DNA from: Omphiscola glabra | Taxonomy: Eukaryota; Mollusca; Gastropoda; Lymnaeidae | Reading direction: 5' to 3' | Length of the DNA stretch: 64,000 bases | Assembly (NCBI GenBank): GCA_964017045.1 | Contig: OZ024802.1 | Span: forward strand, 27,220,293 to 27,284,292 | Part shown: one piece after another, positions 1-12,605 of the stretch | Position numbering within the stretch: the stretch's first letter is position 1 | Layout of the letters: each line of letters begins with the position of its first letter | Made by a program: the position numbers and the translations under genes | The notes under the pieces: generated by a model | The model's input: the letters and a program-made list of their open reading frames with translations, nothing else | The model's database searches: none | What the model was told of the DNA's origin: nothing

Positions 1-27
1 TCCACAACTTTAAGATCCAACAACAAC

Positions 28-145
28 ACAACCACCACCACAACCACCACCACCACCAAAACCACAACCATCAAAACCATCACCACAACCACCACCACCA
101 CCACAACCAACCACCACCACCACAAACGCAACCACCACCACTACC
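28..145. repeat. ACC/ACA-rich simple repeat
   Basis: Imperfect trinucleotide-type tract of accacc and acaacc units. There is no coding signal in it. Confidence 0.8.
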
Positions 146-585
146 ACCCTCTCCCTGTCTCCCTGATGCCATTGTCTCCCCATCGATTCTTGTAAGATTC
201 ACAAATCTCCCGAGGTCATCGGTGTTGAAATCAAATTATTACACCCTAGGGCAGTAAAGGTTGACCATGGCGGAGAACTGAATGGCGGAGCCAATGACAA
301 GGGTAATAGGCGTGGAAGGGAAACCAAAAAATCGAATCATTTTGTAAGCCATTGAAGCATACCATTAACATACCAATAGGTTAAGCCTTAAAGAACAGAG
401 CAATCAAAGTCCGGATCTGACTCGCACAGTCCGGGTCTTAAAAAATACGTGAAACATTTGAATTAGTGACGTCATCTATCATTCTAAGTTATGAGTTATG
501 ACACCCCCCCTTTTTTCCAGCCCCCCCCCCCGGGATACGTTGCGTCTTTGTTTTTCGACTCCTTACGTTCCGGTCAGATTAGGGT
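146..585. other. No recognisable feature
   Basis: Unique-looking noncoding sequence with a poly-C run near 520-531. I see no gene, RNA or element ends. Confidence 0.5.
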
Positions 586-735
586 ACCCAGGTAAGATGT
601 GATACGTAAGATGTGGTAACGTAAGAAGTGGTACGTAAGATGTCGTATGTAAGTGTTATACATTAGATGTAATACGTTAGATGCCGTACATAAGATGTCG
701 TATGTAAGATGTCGTATATGTAAGATGAGGTACCA
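586..735. repeat. Degenerate minisatellite, about 14-bp unit
   Basis: Repeated gtaagatgtsgtay-type units with substitutions and small length changes. About ten copies can be seen. Confidence 0.75.
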
Positions 736-1024
736 TATCCGTTTCTACGCAAGATGACCACACAATTTCTGTGGAGGCAAGGACGCGGGTTGAATTGCAG
801 GCCATAGCATGCATATTGTCCTCTTGAGTCCACGTCGCGTGACCTTAATGTTATCACATCTATCACTACCTACTGGTCTTGAAACTTATCACCAAGCTAG
901 TGGTCGTTTGATAGTGCTGAAATCGGCAACACATTGAAGCAGTGTTGCTACATTAGTGTTATCCTAGCTCGTGGTCTAAGGTTAAATGCATTTGAAAATT
1001 TAGGACTTGGCACCAGGTTAGGTA

Positions 1025-1345
1025 AGGGGCAGGGTTAGGTAAGGGGCAGCGCTCTTTGCGGTACTGTCCCTATGCTCTTTGTGATACTGCCACTGCTCCC
1101 CGTGGTATTGTCTCCTTCTGATATTATCACTGCTCTTGATATATTGTCAAATGCTCATTGGCTATTGCCACTGCTCTTTGTGGTACTGTCCCTGCTCTTT
1201 GTGGTGTCGCCGCTGCTCCTTGTAGTACTATTGCGGCTCTTGTAATATAGTCACTGCTCCTTGGTTATTCTCCCTACTCCTTGTAGTAATGTTACGGGTC
1301 CTTGTGGTACTGTCAATGCTCTTTTTTTAAGTATTATACAGTTCT
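1025..1345. repeat. Degenerate minisatellite, about 26-bp unit
   Basis: Variants of tgctctttgtggtactgtc recur roughly every 24-28 bp about a dozen times, strongly diverged, so this is an old array. Confidence 0.65.
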
Positions 1346-1956
1346 TGTAATATTGTCAATGTTAGTTGCGTTGTTGTCACGACTTCTCGCTTATTGACAG
1401 AAGCAGATTCTTTTCCCCCCACCCAACCACCCCCCCCCAAAAAAAAACAACAACACCGAAACAACAACAACAAAAAAGCAACAACAAATAAACATACACA
1501 ACAAGAAGCAAAAAATAAACAACCATATATTACATTCAAAGTGACATTTACCCCGTTTCTTTAAAAGTGTTCATAATTGTGTGTCACCAATTTGCAGGCC
1601 CCTCACCCCCCCCCCCCCCGATGCTCGATGTCCTGGAGACGTCACATCATGTCTACCTGGAAGCTACTGTCTAAATGGCAATCTTCTTAAATAACGTGTG
1701 TGTGAGTGACGGAATCAGCCATCTGGTACAGAGATTTATGGGTTATTTTGGGTCATATTGGCGTTTTGCGTCATTTCACCAAAGGTTCAGTCAGGATCGT
1801 GGGAGGTGGTGGCGAATCGGGCACGGGCGCCGATACTAGAGAGGCGCAAAAAAAAAAAAAAGGCATCTCACTTTATATTTTTTGAGTAAATGTGGGAAAG
1901 GGGCTCCATGTTCAAGCAGGCATCGTTCCGGCACCCGGTTTTCCTTCACGCGGTCC
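1346..1956. other. Noncoding, low-complexity patches
   Basis: Contains A/C-rich patches (about 1418-1515), a poly-C run near 1605-1619 and a poly-A run near 1849-1861. I find no supported gene. Confidence 0.5.
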
Positions 1957-2170
1957 TGGGTTCATCAACTCATAGTTGCTGGGATCATCAAATCATATTT
2001 CCTGGGTTTATCAACTCATAGTTCCTGGGTTCATAAACTCATTGTTCCTGGGTTCATAAACTCATAGTTCCTGGGTTCATCAACCCATAGTTCCTCGGTT
2101 CATAAACTCATAGTTCCTGGGTTCATAAACTCACAGTTCTGGGTCCATAAACTCATAGTTCCCGGGTTCA
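1957..2170. repeat. Minisatellite, about 23-bp unit
   Basis: About nine copies of a unit containing actcatagttcctgggttc. Small indels make some copies 22 bp. Confidence 0.85.
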
Positions 2171-2652
2171 TTTTACAATACTAGTAATTTGATTTTTATG
2201 TGTTTTTTTTTTAATTTTTATTTCTTTTGGCATATCGCCATAAACGCAAATTTGTATTGGTTCCTTAAAGTTTTAAATTAAACAGAAAGCAGAAAATCAC
2301 TTAATTTCTTTTTACGCACCACACAATGACATCCATTTTGACTAAGTAATAGTTAAATAATAATACAATGAAGTAAAAATAAAAATATAATGGATTGGGA
2401 AAATGAAACCATTAATAGTAAGTTAGCGTTACTTTAAAATTTAAAAAATTGAAAAACAAAATTAAACAAGCATATTTTCCCATAAGCTTTTGTCATGACA
2501 TCTGATTTGTATCTTCTGTTTGCTATGTGCCTCATCCCCTCCTCGGCCCGGGGAGGGGGGTTGGGTGGTGTCCCCCCACTCAATTATGTTGGCACTCTTC
2601 TCTAAAATATTTCCCCGATATTATACCATTGCTCGTCTTATTTTATATAACA
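2171..2652. other. AT-rich noncoding stretch
   Basis: AT-rich sequence with no coding signal. A G-rich patch lies near 2547-2575. Confidence 0.5.
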
Positions 2653-2660
2653 TTCTAAAA

Positions 2661-2858
2661 TAGCGGTTCTCAACCTGTGGGTCGCGACCCCTTTGGGGGT
2701 CGAATGACCCCTATCCAGGGGTTGCCTAAGACCATCGGAAAACACATATACTCTACAGTTATGAAGTAGCAACGAAAATAATTTTGTGGTTGGGGTGTCG
2801 CCACAGCACGAGGAACTGTATTATAGTGTTGCGGCTTTAGGAAGGTTGAGAGCCACTC
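2661..2858 (+). mobile_element. SPIN-type non-autonomous hAT element (copy A)
   Basis: A 198-bp element begins agcggttctcaacctgtggg and ends ggttgagagccact, the inverted termini of SPIN-like hAT MITEs. The interior carries accatcggaaaacacata and aacgaaaataattttgtggt, shared with four other copies in this window. It is flanked by a perfect 8-bp duplication TTCTAAAA (2653-2660 and 2859-2866), as expected for hAT insertion. It has no transposase. Confidence 0.88.
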
Positions 2859-2883
2859 TTCTAAAAGATAGACATAACTTGTA

Positions 2884-3100
2884 CCATTGCTAGTCTTAAT
2901 TTGTATGCACTATTCTAAAAGATTTTGTATGCAACATTCTAAAAGATTTTGTATGCACCATTCTAAAAGATTTTGTATGCACCATTCTAAAAGATTTTGT
3001 AAGCACCATTCTAAAAGACGAAACATAACTTGCACCATTGCTAGTCTTATTTTGTATACACCATTCTAAAAGATTTTGTATACACCATTCTAAAAGACAA
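2884..3100. repeat. Minisatellite, 24-bp unit
   Basis: About eight copies of a unit containing tgcaccattctaaaagattt. The SPIN element at 2661-2858 is inserted in a diverged copy of the same unit, since ctaaaa and an accattgct motif occur on both sides of it. Confidence 0.85.
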
Positions 3101-3590
3101 ACACTTACGCATGATGTTTAAAATGATCTAAAGTACATTTACGACATCGCCATCAATCAAAGTGCATCGATCTGTCATGACATTTTAATGAAAGATAAAT
3201 TTGCGACACGTGACTACATTCCCCATCCGGCCATCTTTCACCCCAGTGAATAGGATATTTCTGTATCGCGTTTCGGTGTCGAGGGTATGCGCCAAAATGC
3301 TACTACGTAGACACAGAAATACTCCACGATGGGATCACGTCTTGTGTAGATTGGGATGTTCGCGGGTTTCCCCTGACGTCACTGACAACTTTTTATCAAT
3401 GATTTTTTTTCCTGTGCTTTTTAAAAAAAACTCTTGTTATGATGACTTGTCGAAATCAATCGTGTCCCCCAAAAAAATCCATACGGCGATAACTCAACGT
3501 GTTTGTAACGTGGTTCACGGCTATATATATTATCTGATGGATAACCTGACATATTATGCATTTCCACTACACCTTCCCTGCAAAACCTGG
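3101..3590. other. Noncoding stretch downstream of a LINE relic
   Basis: No supported gene. Open frames here look like chance. Confidence 0.45.
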
Positions 3591-3599
3591 GGAGGATTG

Positions 3600-4130
3600 G
3601 ATCCATGTATATATATGTATGGCATCCTTCCGTCTTCACGAGACGATGGAGTAGCTATATATTGTAGTCCTACACTTCGACGAGTGGCTCACTAGGCCAA
3701 TCCTGGAATGACAATCTCGTCTGCATTTCACGCAGGAGAATAATGATTCCTGGTTAATTGTGGCCTTCCGTGCTGTTCTTGTTCTTGCAAGGGCTTCGTT
3801 CACATCTTCTGCCTTTTTCACTCCTTCGTACACTGCCGTTCGCCAGCTGGAACGTTGTTCAGCAATGATCCCCCATTTGTTGACTTCAATGTTGGTTTCC
3901 CTCATGCTCCCTTTTGCAAACGTCCATAAATCTCAGGCGTGGCCGTCCAATAAGTCTTGTCCCTTCTGCCAACTCTCCATACAACAGCATCTTTGGAATA
4001 CGGCCTTCCTCCATTCTCCTTACATGGCCTAACCATATATAATATAGAAAAGGCAGTCTTCGACCTTTGCCCCAAACATTAGATTAACGGATGCTCTTCC
4101 AGTGCAGCCATGTTTTCTTCACACGCTGAT
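3600..4130 (-). pseudogene. Non-LTR retrotransposon remnant: reverse transcriptase C-terminus
   Basis: Reading the minus strand from about 4130 down gives the LINE ORF2 tail patterns WLGHVRRMEEGRIPKMLLYG and GRPRLRFMDVCKR. After a frame change near 3910 come NKWGIIAEQRSSWR and CVKCRRDCHSRIGLVSHSSKC. The last matches the C-terminal zinc-knuckle-like motif of many animal LINE polymerases (C-x2-C then RIGL-x-SH). The frame break and missing upstream part show a 5'-truncated dead copy. The clade is not assigned. Confidence 0.85.
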
Positions 4131-5522
4131 GTCAAATTTTACTCAAAACATTTGAAACATGCTAAGTCCTCAACATCGTCACATTGTGACGGACGGATGC
4201 CAGCAAAAAAAAGTATATTATATGGGGTGGGGGCGGTAGAGAGCAAAGATATATAACAATTCTTGTTTTTTTAAAATTAAATTTATTAATAATTTTTTAA
4301 AAACAATTTCTGCTTTTCAAAAGTTTTGGAAATTAGCCTAAGTGATTAAAAATTAAAATGTATTTTATATTAATAACAATCATTGGCACATAAAAAACAC
4401 ATAATTTCTGGCTTTTTTGTTTCAAATTTGATTGTTTCGGCGTGTTTTTTTTTCGTACTTTGGGAGGAGCATGTGTGAATTTTATATAATATTAAAGGTG
4501 GTGGTCAATGAAAATGTTATTTAACTTTATAAATAATAGGAGTGGGTCCAAAGTGACTTATTTTTGTATTACATAAAATGTACATGGCCACCTTATGCGT
4601 GTATTTTAAAAAAAAATATAGGGCTATGCAAAGCGACAAGTAAAAAAGAAGAAAAAAAGGCTAAAATTTGACCCAAGATTTTGAGTGCATAATTTGTAAG
4701 ACTTATTTCCCCCTTAACGTTAGCTCCACGACTCTTAAATGAAACCAGGGGCGTGCCCACCCACAGTTTGGGCTGGTTTTTTTTTGGTGTTGTGGGGTGA
4801 TGGTTGGTAAATTTACAAAATTACATTTTGCTTATATAAATGTTCAATTTGTTTATGACACAAAAGGGAAGTTGTTAATTACTTATGAAAGTGTAATTAA
4901 GTTATCCCCCCCCCCCCAATTCATGTGTCATGGTCTCTGTAGCGTGCCCGCCATGCCAGGCTAGAACGTACGCCCTAGCCCAAAGCAGTGTAACCACACA
5001 GCGTACATTTTAAAAGACATATCTCTTCATCTCGAGAACAAATAGCCTTGTTAATCCTTGTGGTATGAAGAGGGCGAGGCCTGAAATAAGTCGCGTTTTT
5101 GGGGGGATGTGTTTTTTTGTGTGTTAGTGTGTCCTGCCACATTCTTCACCTGTTAGTTGACTGTCACAATATCTCGCTTGTCACAAAGGGGTGAATGATC
5201 AAACATGCTGCTTATATTGTCCTTTTTTTTCATCTTTTCCTTTACCCTGTGTATATTTCTAATCGCGTCAACCTGAACGCAGTCCTCCCCGTATTTCTCT
5301 TGTTTAGTCATCGACGTGAAGTTCTCAATGAAGAACAACACACCATTGTTTCACTATTTGTTCAATACGCGATTAATCTCAAACCAAGAAGGCTTGTGAA
5401 AAGTAATTCATACGCACTACGTTCGTTTCATCTTCTTTTTTTTTTACTGCTAGGACTCTATATTTTGTATGCTACTTCCGCATTTTTTAAATAGTTCGGT
5501 GTTTTATTTAAATGTAAAAATA

Positions 5523-5553
<31 letters not shown>

Positions 5554-5851
5554 AAAGAAATTTAAAAAAATAATATATATTTCACTACTTTTAGAAAAAC
5601 ATTAAGTTATGCAAATTAAAAATAAGGTGATTTTATGGTGAATTAATTTTGCTAACAATTAACAAGTCATTAAAAAATGGTGTCATCAATGTTGATTTGA
5701 AGTACCGGTTGAAATATTTCAAAGGGTTGTTGAGGAACAAAATAAGAGTTGTTCTCTTTCGCTATGTGCCGTAACCAAATTGTGGCAAGATGCGGGTGCA
5801 CTACTGACCCACCAGCACGCAATGATCTCTTAAATTATGATTGACATTCGC
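4131..5851. other. AT-rich noncoding stretch
   Basis: AT-rich with homopolymer runs (poly-C about 4906-4918, poly-A about 5532-5557). The short open frames at 5153-5494 have no recognisable content. A transposon end may lie at 4747 (aggggcgtgcccaccc) but I could not find its partner. Confidence 0.5.
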
Positions 5852-6145
5852 ACCAACAATCGCCCCGCTAACCGTCCCACCAACCATCCCACCAATCGTC
5901 CCACCAATCGTCCCACCAATCGTCCCACCAACCGCCCCACCAATCGTCCCACAACCGTCCCACCAATCGTCCCACCAACCGTCCCACCAACCGTCCCACC
6001 AACCGTCCCACCAACCATCCCATGAAAAACCGCCCCACCAACCATCCCATGAAAAACCGTCCCACCAACCGTCCCACAAACCGTCCCACCAACCGTCCCA
6101 CCAACCGCCCCACCAACCGTTCCACCAATCGTCCAAACAATCGTC
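5852..6145. repeat. Minisatellite, 12-13-bp unit
   Basis: About 24 copies of ccaaccgtccca-type units with a short higher-order insertion (catgaaaaac, twice, 6019-6058). Because the unit is a multiple of 3 in places, long repetitive frames stay open on both strands (e.g. HQPS or GGTV repeats). I regard these as shadows, not genes. Confidence 0.9.
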
Positions 6146-6321
6146 CCACCGATCGATTGACTGATCCCAATTACAGGAACCCCTACACAATATAAACTCA
6201 TCCCAAGAGTAGGCTTGTTGCTTTCAGGGGCGAATGTGGGGGAGGGGGGGCGGGTGTGGGGGGGCCGGGGGATGGTGGAGAAGTTTGACGTGTGTCCCAG
6301 GACTGTTTTCAGCAAGACGTC

Positions 6322-6510
6322 TTCTTCTTCTATATATTAAGGGACCGCGATCAATTTATTGATCATTATGTCTCCTATGAATGAAGATGTGATTTGCAAT
6401 GTTCCTGTGAGTGGTGTTGATGAGGATATTTCACTGGTTACAAGAGTAACTGAGTGAGGGTATCATGCACTGGGCGTAATAGACGCAAAGGAGTCAAGTG
6501 TTGTTGCCTT
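6322..6510 (-). mobile_element. 5'-truncated LINE, 3' end only
   Basis: On the minus strand the last codons read TTLDSFASI, followed by a 3' untranslated part and an agaagaagaa-type tail at 6322. The same 3' end recurs at 62542-62950, where more of the reverse transcriptase tail survives. Confidence 0.75.
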
Positions 6511-6748
6511 AAACATTGAAAAAGATATAAATTCAACTATTTTCATTTTAAAAATCTTTCCTATAAAAAAAAAAAAAAAGGAAATACGTATATTTTGTAC
6601 GAGATCCCTGTATTCGGAAAATGTCGTGTAAAAGTGTGTTTTACTCGTGTTGTTAATGTAATGAAAATGTGTGACACACTCCGATCATACATATGAGCTG
6701 CGTTAAAGTCGGCACAGTCAATCTGGTGCCCTACAAGAATGTTCTAAC

Positions 6749-7578
6749 CAGGGCCGTCTCAACAACATAGGAGGCCCTGGGCACAGCAATGCACTGGGGC
6801 TCCCTAGCCACACAACATACCTGGGCCGTTAGAAGGGGGCGAGGGTGGGCAATCGCCCCTTGCTCAAACAGGGGGGGGGGGAGGCAAACAGTTCCTGCTC
6901 CCCACCAACTCACCAAGAGGAATAAAAAAAATTTAAAATAAAATTAAACATTCAATAAAGTTAACATTCGATGAATTCAATTTATTGATACAAAAAAAAA
7001 TAATAATTCAAAATCAATAATAGTTTTAAAACATTATCAGAAATAAACAACAAATAATCACAGAGGATGATACATTATCTATATTGCCAATATAAATCAA
7101 CATAATCGTTTGCGTATTTTTGTTTGTTTGCAGATTATTGTTATAGTGTTGGTTTAAAGTCATATGGTCTTAAAGAAAGTCATGTTCCATGCACATAAGT
7201 GAAAACCTGTTCAAACGTTTTTGTCCCATTGTACCGAGAAGCTGATTCTTACCATTTTTTTTTTGCGATTCATATCTGGGGAAAAGTAAAACGTTTTGAC
7301 GAGAGTTATTCCCCTTTAAAAAATTTAAAACTGTTCAACTTTGATTCGCATTTATAATATTAATTTTGGAGTTTGCTAATATATTTCGTGGGTTAAAATT
7401 GGGAAAATGGTAATTTTAAATCCAATTAAATTGTCAAAATCTTTCAATATTCATTAAAAATAAGTAAAGCATGATGCCTCTATAAGATTGAGTCTCCTAG
7501 AAACGTGTGCCCCCCTACACGTGCGGGGCCCTGGGCCAGTGCCCTTGTGGGAACATGCCTTAAGACGGCACTGCCCTG
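6749..7578. mobile_element. Possible DNA transposon with short inverted ends
   Basis: Left end cagggccgtctcaa and right end ttaagacggcactgccctg are inverted relatives of each other, and the inside is AT-rich and noncoding. I see no matching target duplication, so the boundaries are tentative. Confidence 0.4.
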
Positions 7579-8986
7579 GACTATGGCCACTGACTCTATT
7601 CCTTCACTCGGTTGCATGTACGCCTGACGGGATGTGAAATGATCTGATGAAAATAAGCAGCTTACCATCACTGGCTCGTGTCGCGTGAGGACAAAAACGA
7701 CTTTCAGATTTCAGGCAAAAATATCACAGAACGTGCAGTCTCCAATCATACACAGAGAGTCCTAAACCATACAAAGGCCCACAAAAAAATCTCACTTACA
7801 GGGGCCCTCAACTAACATATTGACAGGGGCCCTGAACTAGCGCACTTACAGGGCCCCAACTGGTATCAGTATAAGGAGATCTAAACCAACAGAAGTACGG
7901 CCGACCTCGACAGGAGCCATCAACCATCTTTCCATTTCCACTCAAAAATTATTTATTTCCACTTTAGTCTATACTCTCTCCCTCCCTCTCTCTCGCTCTC
8001 TCTCACACACACTCTCTCTCACTCCCTCTCTCTCTTTCTTTCTCTCTCTCTCTCTCCTGCGCGCTCTCTCTCTCTTTGGTAAATATATATTTAAGATTTT
8101 TTAATTACCGTATGCAACTATGGGGCGCAGCTCTGGTCACCGTTAATTTAGCTGCTAATTTTGAAATAAAGGAACCCAGGTGGTAAGATCGCCCTCGGGG
8201 GGGGGGGGGGGGGGGGCAAAAAAATCCCTGACAAAATGTATTTTTCCTTCCCATCACTCCACTCTCTTTTAATTTACTTATTAATCTATTCAGTTGTAGT
8301 TTCTAAATGAGCATGAAAGAATGAAAGAAAGATCAAGTGTGTGTGTGTTTTTGATGTTATGCTTGGATGACTCGGTACCAAAAAAAAAAGAGCAGAACTC
8401 CAAAAATGACACACTAGGTGAATCTCTGTCTTACCATAAAGTGACAGAAGATTTACGACCTCGGCCTTGTGGCTTAGTGACCTTGTGGTGCAGACACCTG
8501 ATGGCAGACGTGAAAAGAAATAGGTTTGCAGGTGAATACCACCGTTGGCATCGGGTCGTCGACAACGGGGGGTGGGGGGGAGGGGGCTCTTTAAGTCAAC
8601 GAGTTGGGGTTCAGAAACAGTGGCTCCCCTTTCATAAAAATAAACAACAACCAACTCCGCAGCTGACTGAATTAGCCGCCCCTCAATATATAGAAAAAAT
8701 GCCGCCCGGGGCTGATTCCTCATTCCGCCACACACTTCCCCCGCCCTTGTTGAGATAGTCAAGTAATGTTAGATGAGAATTTAAAAAAAAATTATTAATG
8801 ATAACTGTGAAACCACTTCCAGTGCCACCCGCTCAGGGTGGCTCTTTTTTTCTTTACAGGGGGGGCGTCATTTTCGGTCAAATGCGGCGGGGGAGGGGAG
8901 TTCGTTGAAGGGGCTGGAAAAAGCTAGGCCCGCCCACGGCGATAGCATTAACCATGGCTGCGTCATTGAAGCAGCGCCCTGTCTTT
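7579..8986. other. Noncoding: CT-rich tract and poly-G run
   Basis: Holds a long CT/CA microsatellite (about 7972-8075), a poly-G run (about 8197-8217) and duplicated gggccctcaact motifs near 7800-7860. Opposing open frames at 8286-8762 have no domain signal and low-complexity content. Confidence 0.5.
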
Positions 8987-9656
8987 CGCAAGTGGGTCTC
9001 TGCTACATAAGTCAGATGGCAACAAGCCAGACCTAATCGCAAGTGGGTCTCTGCTACATAAGTCAGATGGCAACAAGCCAGACCTAATCGCAAGTGGGTC
9101 TCTGCTACATAAGTCAGATGGCAACAAGCCAGACCTAATCGCAAGTGGGTCTCTGCTACATAAGTCAGATGGCAACAAGCCAGACCTAATCGCAAGTGGG
9201 TCTCTGCTACATAAGTCAGATGGCAACAAGCCAGACCTAATCGCAAGTGGGTCTCTGCTACATAAGTCAGATGGCAACAAGCCAGACCTAATCGCAAGTG
9301 GGTCTCTGCTACATAAGTCAGATGGCAACAAGCCAGACCTAATCGCAAGTGGGTCTCTGCTACATAAGTCAGATGGCAACAAGCCAGACCTAATCGCAAG
9401 TGGGTCTCTGCTACATAAGTCAGATGGCAACAAGCCAGACCTAATCGCAAGTGGGTCTCTGCTACATAAGTCAGATGGCAACAAGCCAGACCTAATCGCA
9501 AGTGGGTCTCTGCTACATAAGTCAGATGGCAACAAGCCAGACCTAATCGCAAGTGGGTCTCTGCTACATAAGTCAGATGGCAACAAGCCAGACCTAATCG
9601 CAAGTGGGTCTCTGCTACATAAGTCAGATGGCAACAAGCCAGACCTAATCGCAAGT
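8987..9656. repeat. 51-bp minisatellite, 13 units, apparently identical
   Basis: The motif cgcaagt occurs at 8987 and finally at 9650, exactly 13 x 51 bp apart. By eye every unit (cgcaagtgggtctctgctac, then a further 31 bp) is the same. The 51-bp period keeps minus-strand frames open (17-residue repeats such as LGLACCHLTYVAETHLR). This follows from the period and is not evidence of a protein. Confidence 0.95.
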
Positions 9657-10082
9657 TTTGTGATTAAAAAAAAGAAAAGCAACCTTCCAACAATGAAAAC
9701 CAGGACACGCAATAGAACCAGAACTTCGGCCTCTTCAATGTAAGTTTCTGTTCGTATGTATGTCTCTCCTAAAAGTCCACATCCATCGACAGTGTGAAGC
9801 TACTCGTCTCATTCATTTCTGTAACTCCTGTGCGACGTTCATTTATTTCGTTATTGAGGCCCGGAAGACATTTTATGGGGAACAACGTCCTATGAAACTT
9901 GACTCGCACGTACCATATACCTACCTGCGTAGGTGCCCTCGTATCGAACGCGCACAGTGGCATAAGCCCTTGACTTAACATTCCCTCCCGTATTATATTT
10001 CTGCTGACGCTTGCACAGTTTGATTCGGCGTCAGAGCTTGTCTTTCATGACGCAATCATCCAATCCCAGCCCGTAAATATAA
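9657..10082. other. No recognisable feature
   Basis: Noncoding as far as I can see. Short open frames overlap on both strands without content. Confidence 0.45.
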
Positions 10083-10170
10083 CATGCACACATACACGCA
10101 CGTGTATTTAACATGCACACATACACGCACGTGTATTTAACATGCACACATACACGCACGTGTATTTATA
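10083..10170. repeat. 29-bp tandem repeat, 3 copies
   Basis: Three near-identical copies of a unit containing catgcacacatacacgcacg. Confidence 0.9.
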
Positions 10171-10495
10171 CCGCAATTTTCTCTTTTATTGTAACACCCC
10201 CACACCCCCACACCAAACCGTCACTAGAAATCACGCGGCCCACCCAATGCCAACTTTTTCTCCTTGGAGTCAAACTCCGAATTTCTGATTTATGACCATC
10301 CGCTACTTTCTTCTGGTGCCTGACCAACAATCGGCAGAAGCGCACTGAGCACGAAGCTCTTGGCCGGTCACTCACGAAGAGCGGAGTGTCCCCAGCCCCG
10401 ATCCAGCGATATCGAATACCGTAAAGCCGGACCGAGGGCCGCCCAGCTGCTAATACATTGTCAACACGCACGGTAACTCACATCGAGGCTTTGGT

Positions 10496-10678
10496 CAGCG
10501 TTTCCCAAACTGTTAAGTTTCGCGGACGCAGGACAAGTTTGAAATTGCAACCAGAGACCGCTGACAGATTCATTAATTTTCTTTCTATTTAAACACACAT
10601 ACTCATGCTCTAAGGACCGGCAACGTAAGGCTAGCAGACTTGTGGCGGTTCACGGACCACATTGTGTGGGAAACGCTG
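10496..10678. mobile_element. hAT-like MITE (family 2, copy 1)
   Basis: Termini cagcgtttcccaaact and gtgtgggaaacgctg are inverted repeats in hAT style, about 183 bp apart. The interior (caagtttgaaattgc, ccagagaccg) is shared with a second copy at about 24006-24188. No clear 8-bp target duplication remains. Confidence 0.65.
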
Positions 10679-12605
10679 TTCCAGACTTCTGATCGCCATT
10701 GTTAGATTTGTCTACAATGAACGGTCATGAACAAATTTGTTTTTTTTTTAGTTCGTAATATCTTCAAGTGATCCACGTCATTGTTATTTGATCTATTTAC
10801 TTAACCCCCTCTTTGAAACAAGTTGAATAGCTTCAAATCCTGGTTGTCGATTATTACGTCAGATTCAACACTATTTTAGACATATGCGCACTTATGGGTG
10901 GGGGGGGGGCGGGGTAGGTGGTGGTTGCGGTTCGAATGATCGAATTAGGTCACGTGATCGTGTGATCCAACGAACGATCTGCCTATTGAGACAGGAGACA
11001 CTCGCTGTAATTTGAATGGCAAGCGATGATCTAGCACCGAGGTTCTGAACCCAAGGGCCACGACACCCCAAAAGGGCTCACGAAACCCCAAAAGGGCTCA
11101 CGACCCAGGTTCCAAACCTTTGGACCACGACCCCAAAAGGGATCCGCGGTCGGAACAGTAAGCTTAATAAAAACGTATAAAAAAACGACTTTTTAAACAA
11201 AACTAACTTTTTCAAAAATGTAGTAAAAGTATCCAAATAAATGACTCTCTCCACCCCCCACCACCCCCCCCCCCCCAAGCGTGGGGCTCTCATGAACTCA
11301 ATTTTCTTTCTTTCAGCTCAATAAGGTGGTGGGGAAGTTTGTGGGGGGGGGGGGGGGTCAATCAAGATTTGACCACATACAAAGAAGCAAACGGTCAATG
11401 AAAAACCTAAGACAAAAAGTCACACGACAACGTTGTATTTCAAGGACGCTTCACGTCTTTTTTGGTCATTTGACTAACAACTCTGAAGGTTTAGTTTTTT
11501 TTGGTTGTTTTTTCTTTTGGTGGTGGGGTAGTATTTATTTATGCTTTTTAGTAATTTGCTTTAGAATTTTGTTTTTCAAGTAATTTTTAAAATTATTATT
11601 TTAAATTTTGGACTTAGTAATCAAAGTGCACGTAGTTTCAGGCTGAACGGAACACCAGGAAGTGGGTCAAAACGACTTGACCCAAGACAAGCAGGCAAAA
11701 ATGGCCAGCTAAATAAAAGCGTGCGTAAAGAAAACGAGATACTAAACAAATTTTTAAATCCTTTATTACACCAACTTCGCTTTTGTTCGTGGCTGGCAAA
11801 AAAATCGTCGGACGGCTAATTGCCCCACTTTCCGTCAACCTATCGATGTGCAACTCGGCACGTAGACTCGTTACCACGATGACAACACATTCTTTGAAAC
11901 TTTCAGACACAACCCCCCAAAAATCAGTATTTCATGAGGTTTTTTTGTTTTCAAAGAGGAAGACGACGCTGATTTCACGAAATAAAATTCCCGATAACTG
12001 CGCTAAGCGCGTTTGGTGCGTAATATATATATATATATATTTTATTTTTTTCTGAAATAGTTGGTGAAATAAATCTGCGGTGTAAAAGCAGTGGGTTATT
12101 AAACTATTAATATAGTTCAGAGGCGTGAAAAAAATGTGCGGTTGCAAATTATTTTGGGTTCTTTGTTTTTTTTTGGGGGTTGGGGGGGGGGGGGGTTAAG
12201 GGGAGGTGGGGCACTAATTGGGATTCTTAAAGCGCGTTACTTTTATGTATGTTTTTGTCAAATTCCCCACCCCCAATTGCTCGAGATCACATTTTGTAAA
12301 GGATTTATATGAACAACTTTGTCTCTAGGAGCTGTTTAACTTTAGTTTTAAAACATCTTAAATTTATACAAATAGTTTATAACACTACACTCGATACGTC
12401 TGATTTGACTCGTGCTTTCTTTAACAATTAAAAGTATTCGTTTTTTAAGTATCAGGGTCAAGGTTCCCTCAAAACGACGCAGCCGAGAGAGTTCACAGAA
12501 TCCAATTCGTTGAGTGTTATCACCAAAGACAATGCAGAGTAAAAGGCAGGTGACAAATAAATAAAACACATGGCGTGGTGACAATACAAATCAAAATAAA
12601 TCATG
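10679..12605. other. Noncoding stretch
   Basis: AT-rich with G/C homopolymer runs (10892-10912, 11255-11277, 11342-11356, 12183-12195) and a TA tract near 12024-12040. A short duplicated motif, ccccaaaagggctcacga, occurs at about 11066-11103. No gene is seen. Confidence 0.5.

Noticed and set aside
5801..6315. Long open frames on both strands with HQPS or GGTV/WWDGW repeats
   Set aside because: They are products of a 12-13-bp repeat whose units lack stops. Several frames are open at once, so openness is not evidence of coding.
8987..9656. CRISPR-like array
   Set aside because: Units are contiguous identical repeats with no variable spacers, and the genome is eukaryotic.
8878..9712. Two minus-strand frames of about 250 residues (17-residue repeats)
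   Set aside because: They lie on the 51-bp array in two different frames. No flanking domain, signal peptide or splice support.
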